From positions 1,364,001 through 1,428,000 of the forward strand of contig JBANAY010000001.1 in NCBI GenBank assembly GCA_037952775.1: DNA of 64,000 nucleotides, given 5' to 3'. Of the stretch, positions 43,501 through 55,430 are shown piece after piece. How positions within the stretch are numbered: position 1 is the stretch's first letter; each line of letters begins with the position of its first letter. Source of the DNA: Clonostachys chloroleuca (Eukaryota; Ascomycota; Sordariomycetes; Hypocreales; Bionectriaceae). The position numbers and the translations under genes are program-made. The notes below the pieces were generated by a model that was not told the origin of the DNA, made no database searches, and saw only the letters and a list, made by a program, of their open reading frames with translations.

Positions 43501-46500
43501 CCACCAGGGGTACATGTGTTGGTCTTGGAATCACAGATGTTACCAGTACCGCAGTCGGTGTTGACCCGACAGTTGGGAGCTGCTTTGCACACACCATCTG
43601 TTCCGCACGTTTCACGAGACGGGCAGTCAGAGTCAGCCGTGCAGTTCACAGGTCCAGCAACGCAAATGTTGCCATATGCTTCGGAGCAGGTCTGTCCGGT
43701 AGGGCAATTGGCATCCGCAGTACACGTGGTAGGCGTTGTGGTCGTGCAGGTACCCCGAGTGCAAGCCTGACCACCTGGGCATTGGGCGTTTGTACTGCAG
43801 ACGACAGGTTGCCTGGGCTCGCAGACGCGAAGATTGGTGTTGCAGTTATCCTGAGCAGGACAATCTGAGCTGGAAGTGCACCCGATAGGCCCATTACTTT
43901 CACATGTCTTTGTCGTCTGGTTGCAAATATTCCCGGCAGGGCAGTCGTAGTTGACGACGCACCCGGAACTGATACACTGACCATTGAAGCTGCACGTCTG
44001 GCCTGATGGACATTGGGTAGAACCAGTGCAGCTAACGGGTCCGGCCACGCAGATCTGGTTGACGGAATCGCAAACCTGCCCAGTCGAGCACGAAGCAGTC
44101 GATGTGCATTGAACTGGAGCCCTGGTTTGGCAGACGTATTGCCCTGTGTTGCAATTCGAGCCGCTTGGGCAGTCTGTATCCTTACTACAAGAAACTGCGT
44201 CCGTCGATACGCAGATCTTGTATTGCGAGCTACAGCTGAAAGCGTTAGGACAGTCTGCAGTAGATCTGCAGCCGATTGGTCCGCTTGACTGGCAAGCCTT
44301 GGTCTCCGTGTTGCACAGGTTGCCAGTTGGGCAGTCGGTGTTGGTGCGGCATCCAGAACCGACACAAGCGCCATTGCTGCATAGGTTGTTGGATGGGCAG
44401 TCGGAGTTTGTGGTACAAGTGGCAGCTGCGGCAACACAGATCTTGTACTCAGGATTACAAGTCAGCCCCGAGAAGCACTCGGCGCTGGACTCGCACCGCT
44501 GGGGCGTAGTGGTCTGGCACACCCCGAAGAAACTGTTGCAGTTCTGAGCACTTGGGCAATCAGCGGCCGAGGTGCAAGAGACAGTATCCTTGGGCTGGCA
44601 AACATGCAGCGAGGTATTGCAGTTGCTGTCACTAGGGCAGTCTCCGTTTACATTGCAGATCGTAGGCCCAGGAGACACGCAACTCCTCGTGCTCTGGTTG
44701 CAGTAGTTCCCGCTAGGACAGTCGTTGTTGACCCGGCATTGAACGGGGCTACAGAAACCGTTGGAAGCGCATGTCTGGCCAGAGGGACAGTCAAACGTGG
44801 TTTGGCAGCCCCTTGCGGCGGCGACACAGATGCCAAACTGCGAGTTACATACCTGCCCGTTAGAACAGTTGCCATCCTGAGTGCATCTGACAGAAGCAGT
44901 AGTCTGGCACACGCCCGATCCAGAGTTGCATGACTGGCCGCCTGGGCAGTCCGAGTCCTCGGCGCATCGGTAAGGGATGACGGGCTCACAAACATTGAAC
45001 GAGGTGTTGCACTGGGTGCTGGACGGGCAGTCTGCAATTGAACTACACCCGATTGCTCCAGCAGACTGGCAAGACTTTGTCGTCTGGTTGCAGGTACTTC
45101 CGAGGCAATCCCTGTTGGCTCGGCACTCACTCGTTGAAGCGATGATACACACATTCGAGGTTCCGCATGACATGCCTGAAGGGCAGTTCGCAGTAGTCTG
45201 GCAAGAAGGAGGGGGAGCTACACAGACTGAGTACGTGGCATCGCAGACCAATCCATTAGAGCAACCAGCCGTGGACGTGCAGCTCGAAGGTGGACGAACG
45301 GCGCAGAAACCGTTTGTGCACTGTAGGTCTCGCGAGCATTCACCATCACCCGTGCAAGGAGCAGCTGTGCTGGGCTCGCAAATGTGATACAACCTGTTGC
45401 AAATCTGATTACCGGGGCAGTCACCGTCGATATTGCAAGAGACCGGACCACTTGAGTCGCACCCTGAACTGCCACAGATCTCGCCCGAGGGACAGTCGAT
45501 GTTGACCGTGCAAACGCGTGGCGAAACGGTACATGTGCCGCCTGCGCAACCTGCGCCCGAAGGGCAGTCTCCATCGGCGGTACAGGTCGTGGCAGCAGCA
45601 ACGCAGATTCCATACCTGACATCGCACGTCTGGCCAGTGCCACAAGTGCTGTCTATCACGCACTGAGTAGGAGCCATCGTTGCACATTTGTTTGCAGCAG
45701 CGCAGTACTGTCCAGACAAGCAGTCCGAGTTGACCCTGCAATCGCCAAAGGTTGATGGTTCACAAACATGGATAGATGTGTTGCAAACATAGCTTCCGGG
45801 GCACTGTCTGATATTGTCGCAGCTAGTTGGGCCGTTGGACCTGCAACTGCCAGCTGAGCAGGTCTGTCCGGGGGGCATTCGTTGTTGGCCCGGCACAGGG
45901 GAGTAGAAACGGCACAGCTGCCACTGGCATTGCAAATCTGACCCGAGGGGCATTGATCATTGCGCTCACATTCAACCGTACCGGCAACACAGATCCGGAA
46001 CTGCGTGTTGCAGACTCGGTTCCCAGGGCAGTCAATATCCTGGGCACAGGTATCAGGTGTAATCGTCTCACAAATACTGGTTGACAGAGTGCATCTTTGT
46101 CCAGAAGGACAGTATGAATCATCCAAGCAGGCGTTGGGGTACTCAGGTTCGCAAACGTTGAGAGAGGTATTACAAATGTCGCCATCGGGACAGGTCGAGT
46201 TCGGACCGCACGCTGTGGGACCAGTAAGGACACAATTCAGGCTGCGTTGGTCACATACCTGACCAGACGGGCAGTCTCTATTGGCTCTACAGTTGCCTCC
46301 CGTGGCAATGGAGCAGACGCCATCTATGCCACAAGTATAGCCAGCCGGACAGTCGCTGTTCGATCGACAACTTGTAGAGCTACAGGCATTGTTGCTGCAG
46401 GTGCTACCGGAAGGACAGTCGCCGTCAAGGCGGCAGAAGCTTGGCGAAACAACGCAGGCACCGCTGGAACAGATCTGACCAGAGATACAGTCGGAAGTCT

Positions 46501-49500
46501 GGGTACATCCGGCAGTCCTGGCAACGCAGATTTGATACTTAACGTTGCAGCTGCGATCGGGAGAACAGTCGGTATCACTGGCACATGGATCGGGCACATC
46601 TGTATCACAAACGCCAGTGGCAAAGTTGCACGATTGTCCGGCGAAACAGTCGTCATCAATATAGCATTGCTTCGTTCCAATGTGCTGGCACACGTGGAGG
46701 AGACTGTTACAAGCAAGAGTAGCCGGGCAGTCTTGGTCTTTGCTGCAAGCGAGGGGACCTCGGAACAAGCAATCGACGGCGTCGGTATCGCAGTACAGTC
46801 CTGCGGGACAGTCAACATTGGTTCGGCAGTCTGGCGGCAAGACGGTACAGAGACCAGTGGAGCTGCAGGTCTGTCCAGATGGGCACTGGGAGTCGATGAG
46901 GCAATTCTGAGGGGGGCAGTGCAGAAACCGAAACTGGTATTGCAAACTTGCCCAGGGGTGCAGTCACTTGTCTGGACGCACCGAGCTGGAGAAATTGCCA
47001 GGCAGGAACCAGACGCAGAGTCGCAGGACAAGCCGCCCGGGCAGTCGCCAGTAGATGAGCAAGCGACTGGATCCTGGGGCACACATATGTGGTTGACCGA
47101 GTCGCATATGGCGCGGGCAGGGCATTCAGTATCATCATCTTGACAGGCGAAGGCACCGATGAATTGGCATTTCCCGTTGGTAGCGTCGCAAAGCTGACCG
47201 GGGTAGCAGTCTGTGTTAACCCGGCATAGGGCCTGAGTCGTAGGTCCCAAGATGCACGAACCATCCGTACCGCAAGTCACACCGGAAGGGCAGTCAGAGT
47301 TCTGGGTGCATTTGGCAGCGTCAACAGCACAGATGTTGAACTCATAATTACAACGCTGGCTGTCGGGGCAGTCGGCATTCTTCAAGCACGTCTGCGAGCC
47401 AGGAACCAGGCAATAACCATTGATACATGAGTAGCTGGCTGGGCAATTTCCGCCCTGCAGACAAGTAATTTCCTCCTGGGGCTCGCAGATGTGAAGATCG
47501 GTGTTGCATATAGCATTCTGAGGGCAGTTCTCGGTCGAACGGCAAGGCACATGTCCAACGAACTGGCACTTCGAATCAGAGGTGCAACGCTGCCCGATGG
47601 GGCAATCATTGTTGATCTGACATTGAGGGAGGGGAACCTCACAATTACCCTTAGTACCACAGACTTTGCCAGACGGACACTGAGCATCCCCAGAGCATTC
47701 AACGGGTGCGGCAACACAGATATTCGTCGAAGAACACACCAAACCCACACCGCAGTCTGTTTCAGCCGTGCAAGGTGTGGGAGCCCGAGTCACACACACG
47801 CGTGCGCCGACGTTGCAGACCTGGCCTGAGCGGCAATCCGTATCTGCGCTGCAAGGTAAAGTAATGGCTGGCTCACAGACCTTGTAGAGGATATTACAGC
47901 GGTCTCTACCGGGACAATCATAATCGTTTCCACAAGGGATTGGGCCAGTGTTCTGGCATGCCCTGGACGAAGGGTTGCAGATCTCACCAGGATAGCAGTC
48001 CGAGTTGACTTGACAGACAGAGGGCGACACCACGCAAATCTTGTCGGAGTTACAAGTCTGTCCAACATCACAGTCTGTTGGCACCTGGCACCCTTTGACC
48101 ACAGGGGTACAGACGCTGCCGGAACCGCAAATCTCGTGCCTGGGGCAGTCGGTGTCCAGGCTACAAGAAATGGGCTTGCCAACACAGAACTGTCGGATTT
48201 TATCGCATTGCTCGCCCATAGGGCAGTCACCATCTGCAGAGCACCGAGTGGGAGCGACAGTCTGGCAAGTGTTGGTAATGCACTTCTGGCTAGGAGCGCA
48301 GTCATTATCGGCACTGCAGGCGCCGGGAATTGATGGCTCGCAGACGTGGAAGCGTGTATTGCAGACAAGTCCAGAGGGGCAGTCGCCAATTACATCGCAA
48401 GGAACGGGACCAATATCCTGGCAAGTGCGAGTGTTGGTATCGCAGAACTGACGCGAGGGGCAGTCCTGGATGTTGCGGCAAAGGGTAGGCGAGACAACGC
48501 AGATGTTCTGAGAGTTGCAGTACTGGCCGGTCGGGCATTGGCGAGAACGGTCGCAGCTCGCCGGCCCGGCGACACAGATCCGGTACCAAGCATCACAAAC
48601 TTGCCCAGGAGAGCAATCTGTGTTATCGGAACAACCCACGGAGCGGGTCTGACAAACATGAGTGGTCATGTCGCACTTTTGGTAACTGGGGCAGTCGCCG
48701 TCACTCTGGCAATAGCCTGGCTTGACTGCCTCGCAAACGCGGTAGGTGAGGTTGCACACATGGCCGGCCGGGCATGCAGTGTTGGAATCACAGCCCGCGG
48801 GGCCGATAGCCTTGCAAGTCTGAGATGGTACATCACAAGCATAGCCCCAGGGGCAGTCACGATTGCCGCGGCAGAGGAGAGGCGCGTTGACGCAAATATT
48901 GTGTTTGCAGGTCTTGCCTTGAGGGCAGCCGTCGTCTGTCTGGCAGCCAACAGCCAGAGGAACACAAATCTTGAAGTCGTTGCAAAAGTCGCCGACAGGG
49001 CAGTCGGTGCTAACCATGCAGCCAGTAGTTCGAGGAACACATGTTTTGCTGCCGCTGTTACAAACCTCATAATACGGACAGTCTTCCCCGTTCTGGCAGA
49101 TTCTGGGGAGGACAGTGCAGATGCTCTGGTCATTGCAGCCCTGTCCAAAGGGGCATTCTGTGCTTGACTTGCAGCTCTTGGGACCGCACACCTTGTTGGG
49201 ACCACAAGACTGCCCATCCCGGCAGTCTGTATCTTCCTGGCAGAGGACGGGCATGACAATGCAGATACCATAGTCGTTACAGCGGTGTCCGAAAGGGCAT
49301 TGTGTGCTTGACGTGCAGCCCACAGTCTGGGGGACGCAATTCTTGTTTCCATTGCAAATCTGGCCATTGTGGCAGTCTCCATTGGACTGACAGATGGCAG
49401 GCAGGGCAACACACACATGCCGCTCATCGCAACGCTCTCCAAAGGGGCAGTCCGTGCTGTACTGGCAACCAAGGGTCTGAGGGACGCAAATATTATGGTG

Positions 49501-51657
49501 ATTGCAAACGTGCCAAGGAGAGCAGTCTGAATTGGATTGACAGCCGAACTTCTGGGGGATACAGATCTTTTTGTCATTGCAAATGTGCCCAGCAGGGCAG
49601 TCTGTAGTGGACTGACAGCCGAACTTTTCGGGAACACATATATTTTTGTCGTTGCAAATATGACCAAAAGCGCAGTCGTTGCTGGAGGCGCAGCCAAGGG
49701 TGGGAGGGTGACAGAGGCGAGTGTTGATGTCACAGATGTGGTTGATTGGGCAGTCACCATTGGTATTGCAGTATGGACCCGAAAGACGTGTGCAGAAACC
49801 TCCAACGCAAACCTCGCTGGGGTTGCAGGGCTTCTTGTCTGAGCCGCATTGTGCAGGGTTGCTGAGTGGAATACAGTTGCCCAGAACACAGACAGAGTTT
49901 GCGGGACACTGGTGTCCGTAGGCATCGCATAGGCTCGGAGACGCAAAGGGAATGCAAGTCCCATCAATGCAGATGAAACCCGGAGGGCATGGACCGTTGT
50001 AGTCGGAGGACACAAGATCTTTGTCTCCGAGCTTGCAGGTGACCGGGTTACCAATGGTGATACACTTGCCGTGGATGCAGGCACTGCCGTCACCACAGTC
50101 AGGGTTGCACTGGGCAGGCGGTCTTCCAACAGGAACACACCAGCCGTCGACGCAGACCTCATTGTTCCTGCAATTACCGTCACAGTTCCAAGAACCACGG
50201 GTGTTGATGCGAACGCAGTTGCCGAGAATGCAAACGCTATCGCGGTCACAAGCGTGGCCGTCGGCTGGGCAGTTATTGGAATCGCCCTTGATATCCACAC
50301 AAACTCCAGAAATGCATAGTCTACCAGGGCCACAGTCAACGTTGTTGCACTTGGAGGAATCTCGATAGACGACGAGAGGCTCGCAAGATCCATCGACGCA
50401 CGCATGCCCGGGTCCACAGACTTCGCCGCTGCAGTTGTCAGGTGTCTGGAAAACCTCAACGACATAGCAATTGCCACTGCAGCAAAGGTTGTTTGCTGGG
50501 CAGGCATGGCCTGGACCGGAGCAGTTGTTCACATCACCAATGATATCCACGCAGAAGCCATCCATATAGACCTCACCATTGCGGCAATAACCCTCTGTTG
50601 GCCAGTAACAGGTACCGTCACCTGGACGGGGTGCTGGAGCGTCTGGGGCCCCGGATCCGACCGTCATACGGCGGTTGTCATTGTGGGTGTAAGGGCCGGC
50701 ATTGCTGTCTGATGGCCATCCATCGCTTCGAGGGCTAGGCGTACCTTCAGAGCTAGGAGAACCTTGATTGTTTCCACTACCACCGTGGTCGGAAGAGCCC
50801 TCGCATGAGCTCAGAACGGCAGCGGAGGCGTCTCCAAAGCCACCAATGCACACTCCAGAGACACAGACCTTACCGGCGTCACAAGCCTTGCCAGAAGTGC
50901 CACAGGCAGAGCCGTCGGTGCTGATATGGATAGCGATGCATTTTTGGTCGAGGCTCACAGACCCAGGGTCGCACGCCTTGCCCTTGGCGTCCGCGATATT
51001 CAAGTTAAGGCAGCTGCCAGACACGCAAACGCTGCCAGCTTCACATGCCTTTCCCTCGGGACCGCAGTACAGAGGATCAGTGCCAATGATAACGGGCTGA
51101 CACACGTTCTTGTCACACTTGTTGCTGTAGGGGCAGTCGTCGTTCTTAGAACAGGATCTGACGCTCGAGCCGATGGTGATGGGGGTACACGCGTCATTGA
51201 GACACACATGTCCAGGGGAACATTGTTTCTTATCGGGTCCGCAGCAGTTCGCGTCGTCACCATAGTTGATGGGAAGACAGGCACCGTTGATACAGAGCTC
51301 TCCGGCTTTACACTTTCCACCTTTGCCGCAGGTCAAGGGGTTGGCGATGATTTCGATCGGGTCACAGTTTCCGTTGTTACACCATTGTCCGGGCCCGCAG
51401 GCCGTCTTGCTGGCTCCGCATTGGTCGTGGTTGGCTCCGAGCTTCAGAGGAACGCAGCTTTCGGCGATACACAATTCTGCGGCTTTACAGCTCTTCCCTC
51501 CACAGCTGTCGGGGGTGATGCTAACGAGCACAGGCGTCCAGTTGTTGCCAACGCAGATGGCGTCCTTAGGATATGAGTCCCTCGGGGCAATGTCTTCTGA
51601 AACGAAGGATAACGCATGTGCGGCAAAGGATGCCAGAAACATACTGGTTCGCACCAT
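40518..51657 (-). CDS. Giant secreted protein of repeated four-cysteine modules, about 3,713 residues
   Basis: The start chosen is Met at 51657, directly before a signal peptide (MVRTSMFLASFAAHALS). No intron is needed. The frame is broken twice, each time in a run of six G (plus strand): 46911-46916 and 45870-45875. Adding one base at each gives 11,142 nt, exactly 3,714 codons. Nearly all of the protein is modules of 24-33 residues with four cysteines, typically C-x5-D/x-C-P-x-G-x2-C-N-x5-C-V. Roughly one residue in six or seven is Cys. Blocks: residues about 35-280 with CxxGELCINGACLPI-type modules; a Gly/Ser/Pro linker (about 283-345) without cysteine; a second block like the first; a run of regular 25-residue modules; a five-module higher-order repeat; a C-terminal block with GYC-type modules. 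No transmembrane helix or GPI signal is visible, so it should be secreted. Modules resemble Dickkopf-N or EB-type cysteine knots in spacing only. Function is unknown; adhesion or a disulfide-rich wall layer is possible. Confidence 0.85.
43560..48850 (-). repeat. Higher-order repeat of 390 bp (five modules, 130 residues)
   Basis: Within the giant gene, five module types recur in fixed order. They are (1) CRxNxDCPxGxxCNxxTxxC with xGP; (2) C...DCP...CNTxxHVCEP; (3) C...DCPGGQxC...VCQT; (4) C...C..GQxCxxxxxICVA; (5) C...DCPSGxxC..xGxC. The signature CNTxxxVCEP or close variants is found about every 390 bp from 48.7 to 43.8 kb. The aligned point lies at 44611, 45001 and 45391, exactly 390 bp apart. 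A few intervals are longer (about 460-530 bp), which fits gain of single modules. Copies are well diverged at DNA level. Confidence 0.8.
49243..49692 (-). repeat. Array of 75-bp units (25-residue modules) in the giant gene
   Basis: From 49692 leftward, six consecutive modules are exactly 75 bp each. Examples are C-QSTTDCPAGHIC-N, C-QSNSDCSPWHVC-N and C-QYSTDCPFGERC-D. The first three are the most alike in DNA and protein (GHICNDK, then ICVP or ICIP, then QKFG, EKFG or QTLG), suggesting recent duplication here. Confidence 0.75.
50622..50812 (-). other. Cysteine-free Gly/Ser/Pro linker in the giant protein
   Basis: About residues 283-345 are Ser, Gly, Pro, Asp and Asn rich (SSDHGGSGNNQGS, SPSSEGTPSPRS), without cysteine. 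They separate two blocks of similar early-type modules. Such a segment is expected to be flexible and O-glycosylated. Confidence 0.7.
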
Positions 51658-54600
51658 CTTGGCTGTTTTCTTCAACCACGATGACACGATCCGCACAGCA
51701 CATAGGTTGGCGACGTTAGTCGAGAGAGAAGAAAGCGGCACTAGTGGAAGCCGACGACGAGCCAGGCATATTATATGTGGTAACTATCTCTAATAGTCTC
51801 TTGGGAGCGTGTAGGAAAAGAAGCAGTCGGGCAGACTCTGATAGCTAGTCCCAACCAAGTTTGGACGGGATGATCGAGGGGGTGTGCTCTGGCATGCCCC
51901 CTTCGGTATACTTTCACATCATGCCGTTAACGTCCCAGTTACTATGCTAGCCCAAGTTGAAGCTAACTTTTTCTTCACCTGGCCTGGCGATGGTAGAGTG
52001 GTAGCTGAAGCTGACACGCGATTGGCCAACGTCTCGTCGAGTTGGGTTCCCCAGATCGACTGCCAAGACAGCCACCTCGCAGATTTTCTTCTGCCTCGTG
52101 CCCTTCTCGGGCGCCCGACCTCTCATCCTAGGCCGTATGCGAGTGCCCAGGTCGGACGAGCACGAAAGTCAAATCTCATTTTCACTTGCGGGTAAAGAAG
52201 AAACGGTAAGTGTCAGTCCTTGGTAGCGCCATGCGACAGGCTCAGGCCCCAGCCAGGGCTGCGTATGACACGGCAGCCGTCTGTTTTCGGATGTGAGTTG
52301 TGCTGCACGTTGTTCTAACGTGAGGCGGAAGTCACTGTCAGAGGAGCGCTCCACTAGGTGCTCTCTTTAAACATAGAGCGTCACTTGAGTAAAGCTTGGT
52401 TAAGCCTACCCGTAGGCCAATGCACAGATGAACATAGCTGCTGTTGACGGACTCTGAAGACTCGCTACCTTGTCGTGGGTCAGCATCCGAGGATGCCTCG
52501 GGTTAAAGCGATGACCTAGACGCGTGTTGGACGCGTCCCGTTTCTGTTTGCAAAATCGCCCTCATGGTCCCCAAAGGAGCGTGGGAAAGGCCCAACTTGG
52601 CCTGACTGGAATCAATTGACCAGTATGTTGGGAATCGCAATGGTTCGCCTACCATCTGTCCTGGGTGGTCTGGTGCTGCCCTCCTGCACGCGTGGATCTT
52701 CGCGATAGCCGCGACGACGGGTGATGCCTGCCGCAGCCCTCGTTGTTTCACATGTGGACGGGAGGATCGTGGCGCGATGCTAGCGAGATTACAACAGCGA
52801 TTGCCAGCCGAGTCGCAACAGATGCGGATTTGGCATTTGCTGGACGTCTGGGAAGTTGAATCTAGGTTTGTTCGAGTAAAGTTTTTGGGCGATGAATCTT
52901 CGTCTGTCCTTCCTCATTCGCTAAAGCACCCAAACCCATGCCCCCTAACAGCGCTCCGCTCAGTAGGCTTTAGGGCCTAATGGACGCTAGATGCGAGCCT
53001 ACTCCACTGAAGAAAAACCTCAAACATGGCCGAAAACATCGAAATCTTTAGCGACCTGGTTGGGATTGGCATGTTCGGATGCTTCACCCAACCGTTTGAC
53101 TTCTTTAGCTCAAGGGCTCCCTCGGGGAGACCCACCTGCCTGCCGGCTGCGGCCATGTCTCTTGGCCGTATTGGCTCTGTTCCGATCCCCAACCCTCAAG
53201 TTCGCCTCAGAGCAACTAATGCACTTCGTGTTGACATATCGACAGCAAAATCTCGCCCTTTGCATTCCAGCACATTTTGAGGCGTCGTAGCTTGTGAGCT
53301 TGATCGACTTCGCGGTGTCGTAAAAATTCAGACACGTACGACGTGCGTTGGGCCCGATGGCATGCTTCTATCTAAATAGTCTTTATACTACCACGTGTAG
53401 ATCTCTGCCAACCTACATTCAATTCTCCAAATCTGTTCACTGAATGGCATGCCAGCAAGCCTCACAGGACTTGCATTTTCAACTCAGAATCTCCTTTCTC
53501 TACCAAATCTAAGGGTATTCCCCCGACATTCTAGACCGTCCTAGCATATCGATCATAGCTCCAAAGGAACTGGAATGTTCTCTCTCTCTATGGGGCTTGA
53601 CAGAATGCTAAACGAAATTGGCATCACAACAACAGGCTGGAGGAATAGCTTCACACTAATGACCTTTCGTAGTCTGTAACACCTGTATGACTCATGTTTT
53701 CCAGATCTTGCCTGGACTACAAGTTATCTGGGGAACATGATATGGTTTGAGCGTTGACAACTGAGACATGCCGTATCAATTTTCAGCGCCAGATCGGCCC
53801 TGGACGCTCTTGGCTATTCCCATGTGTTGTTTAAGTTTACATCAGATCTTGTGCTCCATAATATGAGATCCTACGGCAGGAATTTTCAGGATTGAAGGTT
53901 TCCCTTTCCGCAATGGGTCCTAGCTTCGGTAGGAGGACACTTCGGCCCAGATCAAACCATACCGCAATAACATTAGACATACCAAGCCATCTCTACATCT
54001 CAAAACAAAGCTTTAGACTAAGACGTTTGGCGTCGGTAAGTAAGAGGGGTGTCCGATTCCACAGTCATATTACAGCCACAGTCTGTGTATACCTCTTAGT
54101 TAGTGTCGAAAGGCTTTTGGAGGTAACACCCAAAACAGATGTTACCTTGGATAAATCACCAGGACTGTAGATAGTACCAACTCGGCCGACTGTTTCGTCA
54201 GTCGCCGAGAGGGTCATCATCATTGCGGCCTGATTATTAGAAAGCAGGCGGATCATTTGCAATTCAGCGTCTATATCAATATCTATGGAAGCAGCGCTGT
54301 TATGCTCTTGGATCAAAGGTTATTTCTCGCCGGAGTCCCTACCCATATACAGATGCTGATGTGATGGGGAGATGGTGCCATAAGTCTGAGTCAAGTTGCA
54401 TGGCGACCCCTGCACTACTACGGCACTACAAACGGTGAACTATCATGACCTCAGAAATGTCTAAAGAATTATTTAGAAGAAGATAGAGAATAAAGAAAGC
54501 ATTGAGGGGCAAGCACGGCCTTCTCCTCTTCGGTGGTACCTTTACCGACCTAAAAACGGGCGATGCTCGCGGACCAGGACCACTATCCCACCCACTTAGA

Positions 54601-55430
54601 ACTCGCTTCTGTCATCGAATTTGCAAATGGATCCCAATCGATATCGAAAATATGATACAGGAGATCTTGCTCCATCTAGTTAAAGTGGAAAGTAGGCGTG
54701 TGTAAACCCGCAATCTACATGGGAATGTTGACTTGACGAGAACGGAAGCGGGCAGGGAACTTTGTCAGCCCACCATGATATCTCTTTACAACTAGCCTCC
54801 CTATGGCTTGTTCATTTTTTCCATTGCCAGAATTCCTCCGAGCTTCCACACTTCAGCTAAAATTAAAGAGAGTTAAAGTAGTGCGATACTAAGGCTCTTT
54901 TCTTGAAACGCACATGCCTTTGCTATCACTCGATTGACTAAGCTTATATACCACAATATTCATCACAAACAGTCACAGTCGCCACATCTGTGTACTTTTG
55001 GTAGCTTCTCGTACTTAGTAAAGGGCGTGATTTTGTGTGCCATGAGATTGAATGCTAGTTTTTACCTGAGCTATGTAATTTCCCGTACATCAGCCTCCAT
55101 AATATTTAAAATAGGTGGAAGACATGTGGTAATTTGAGGCTTTTCTAATTCCAAAGCTGCAAGTCATGCTTCATACTAAGTAGAGTGAAAGAAGTAGGTG
55201 ATCGGGCAGTTTGAGATGTGTGGGTTGAAATCTTCTCTTTTTCCCGATCAAAAGCGTAACAGGCAGGAAGAGACCGGACCAGTTTCAGGAAAGGAAATTG
55301 CTTAGATCAGAATAACGGTTTATACAACCCTAGAGGAAGAAAACTATTGGAGTTCTTCATGTGCGTTACAGCAGAGAGAACGCTAAGCCGTTGATACAGG
55401 GCAAGTTCGGTTCTTGTGATCCTCGAGAGA
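51658..55430. other. Gene-poor stretch of 3.8 kb
   Basis: The first kilobase should hold the giant gene's promoter. Frames at 52503-52751, 53026-53280 and 54065-54316 are short and have no recognised domain. The last, 83 codons on the minus strand, looks protein-like but has no flanking exon I can support. No RNA gene or transposon motif was seen. Confidence 0.45.

Noticed and set aside
54065..54316. 83-codon minus-strand frame that looks protein-like
   Set aside because: No flanking exons, start context or family could be supported.
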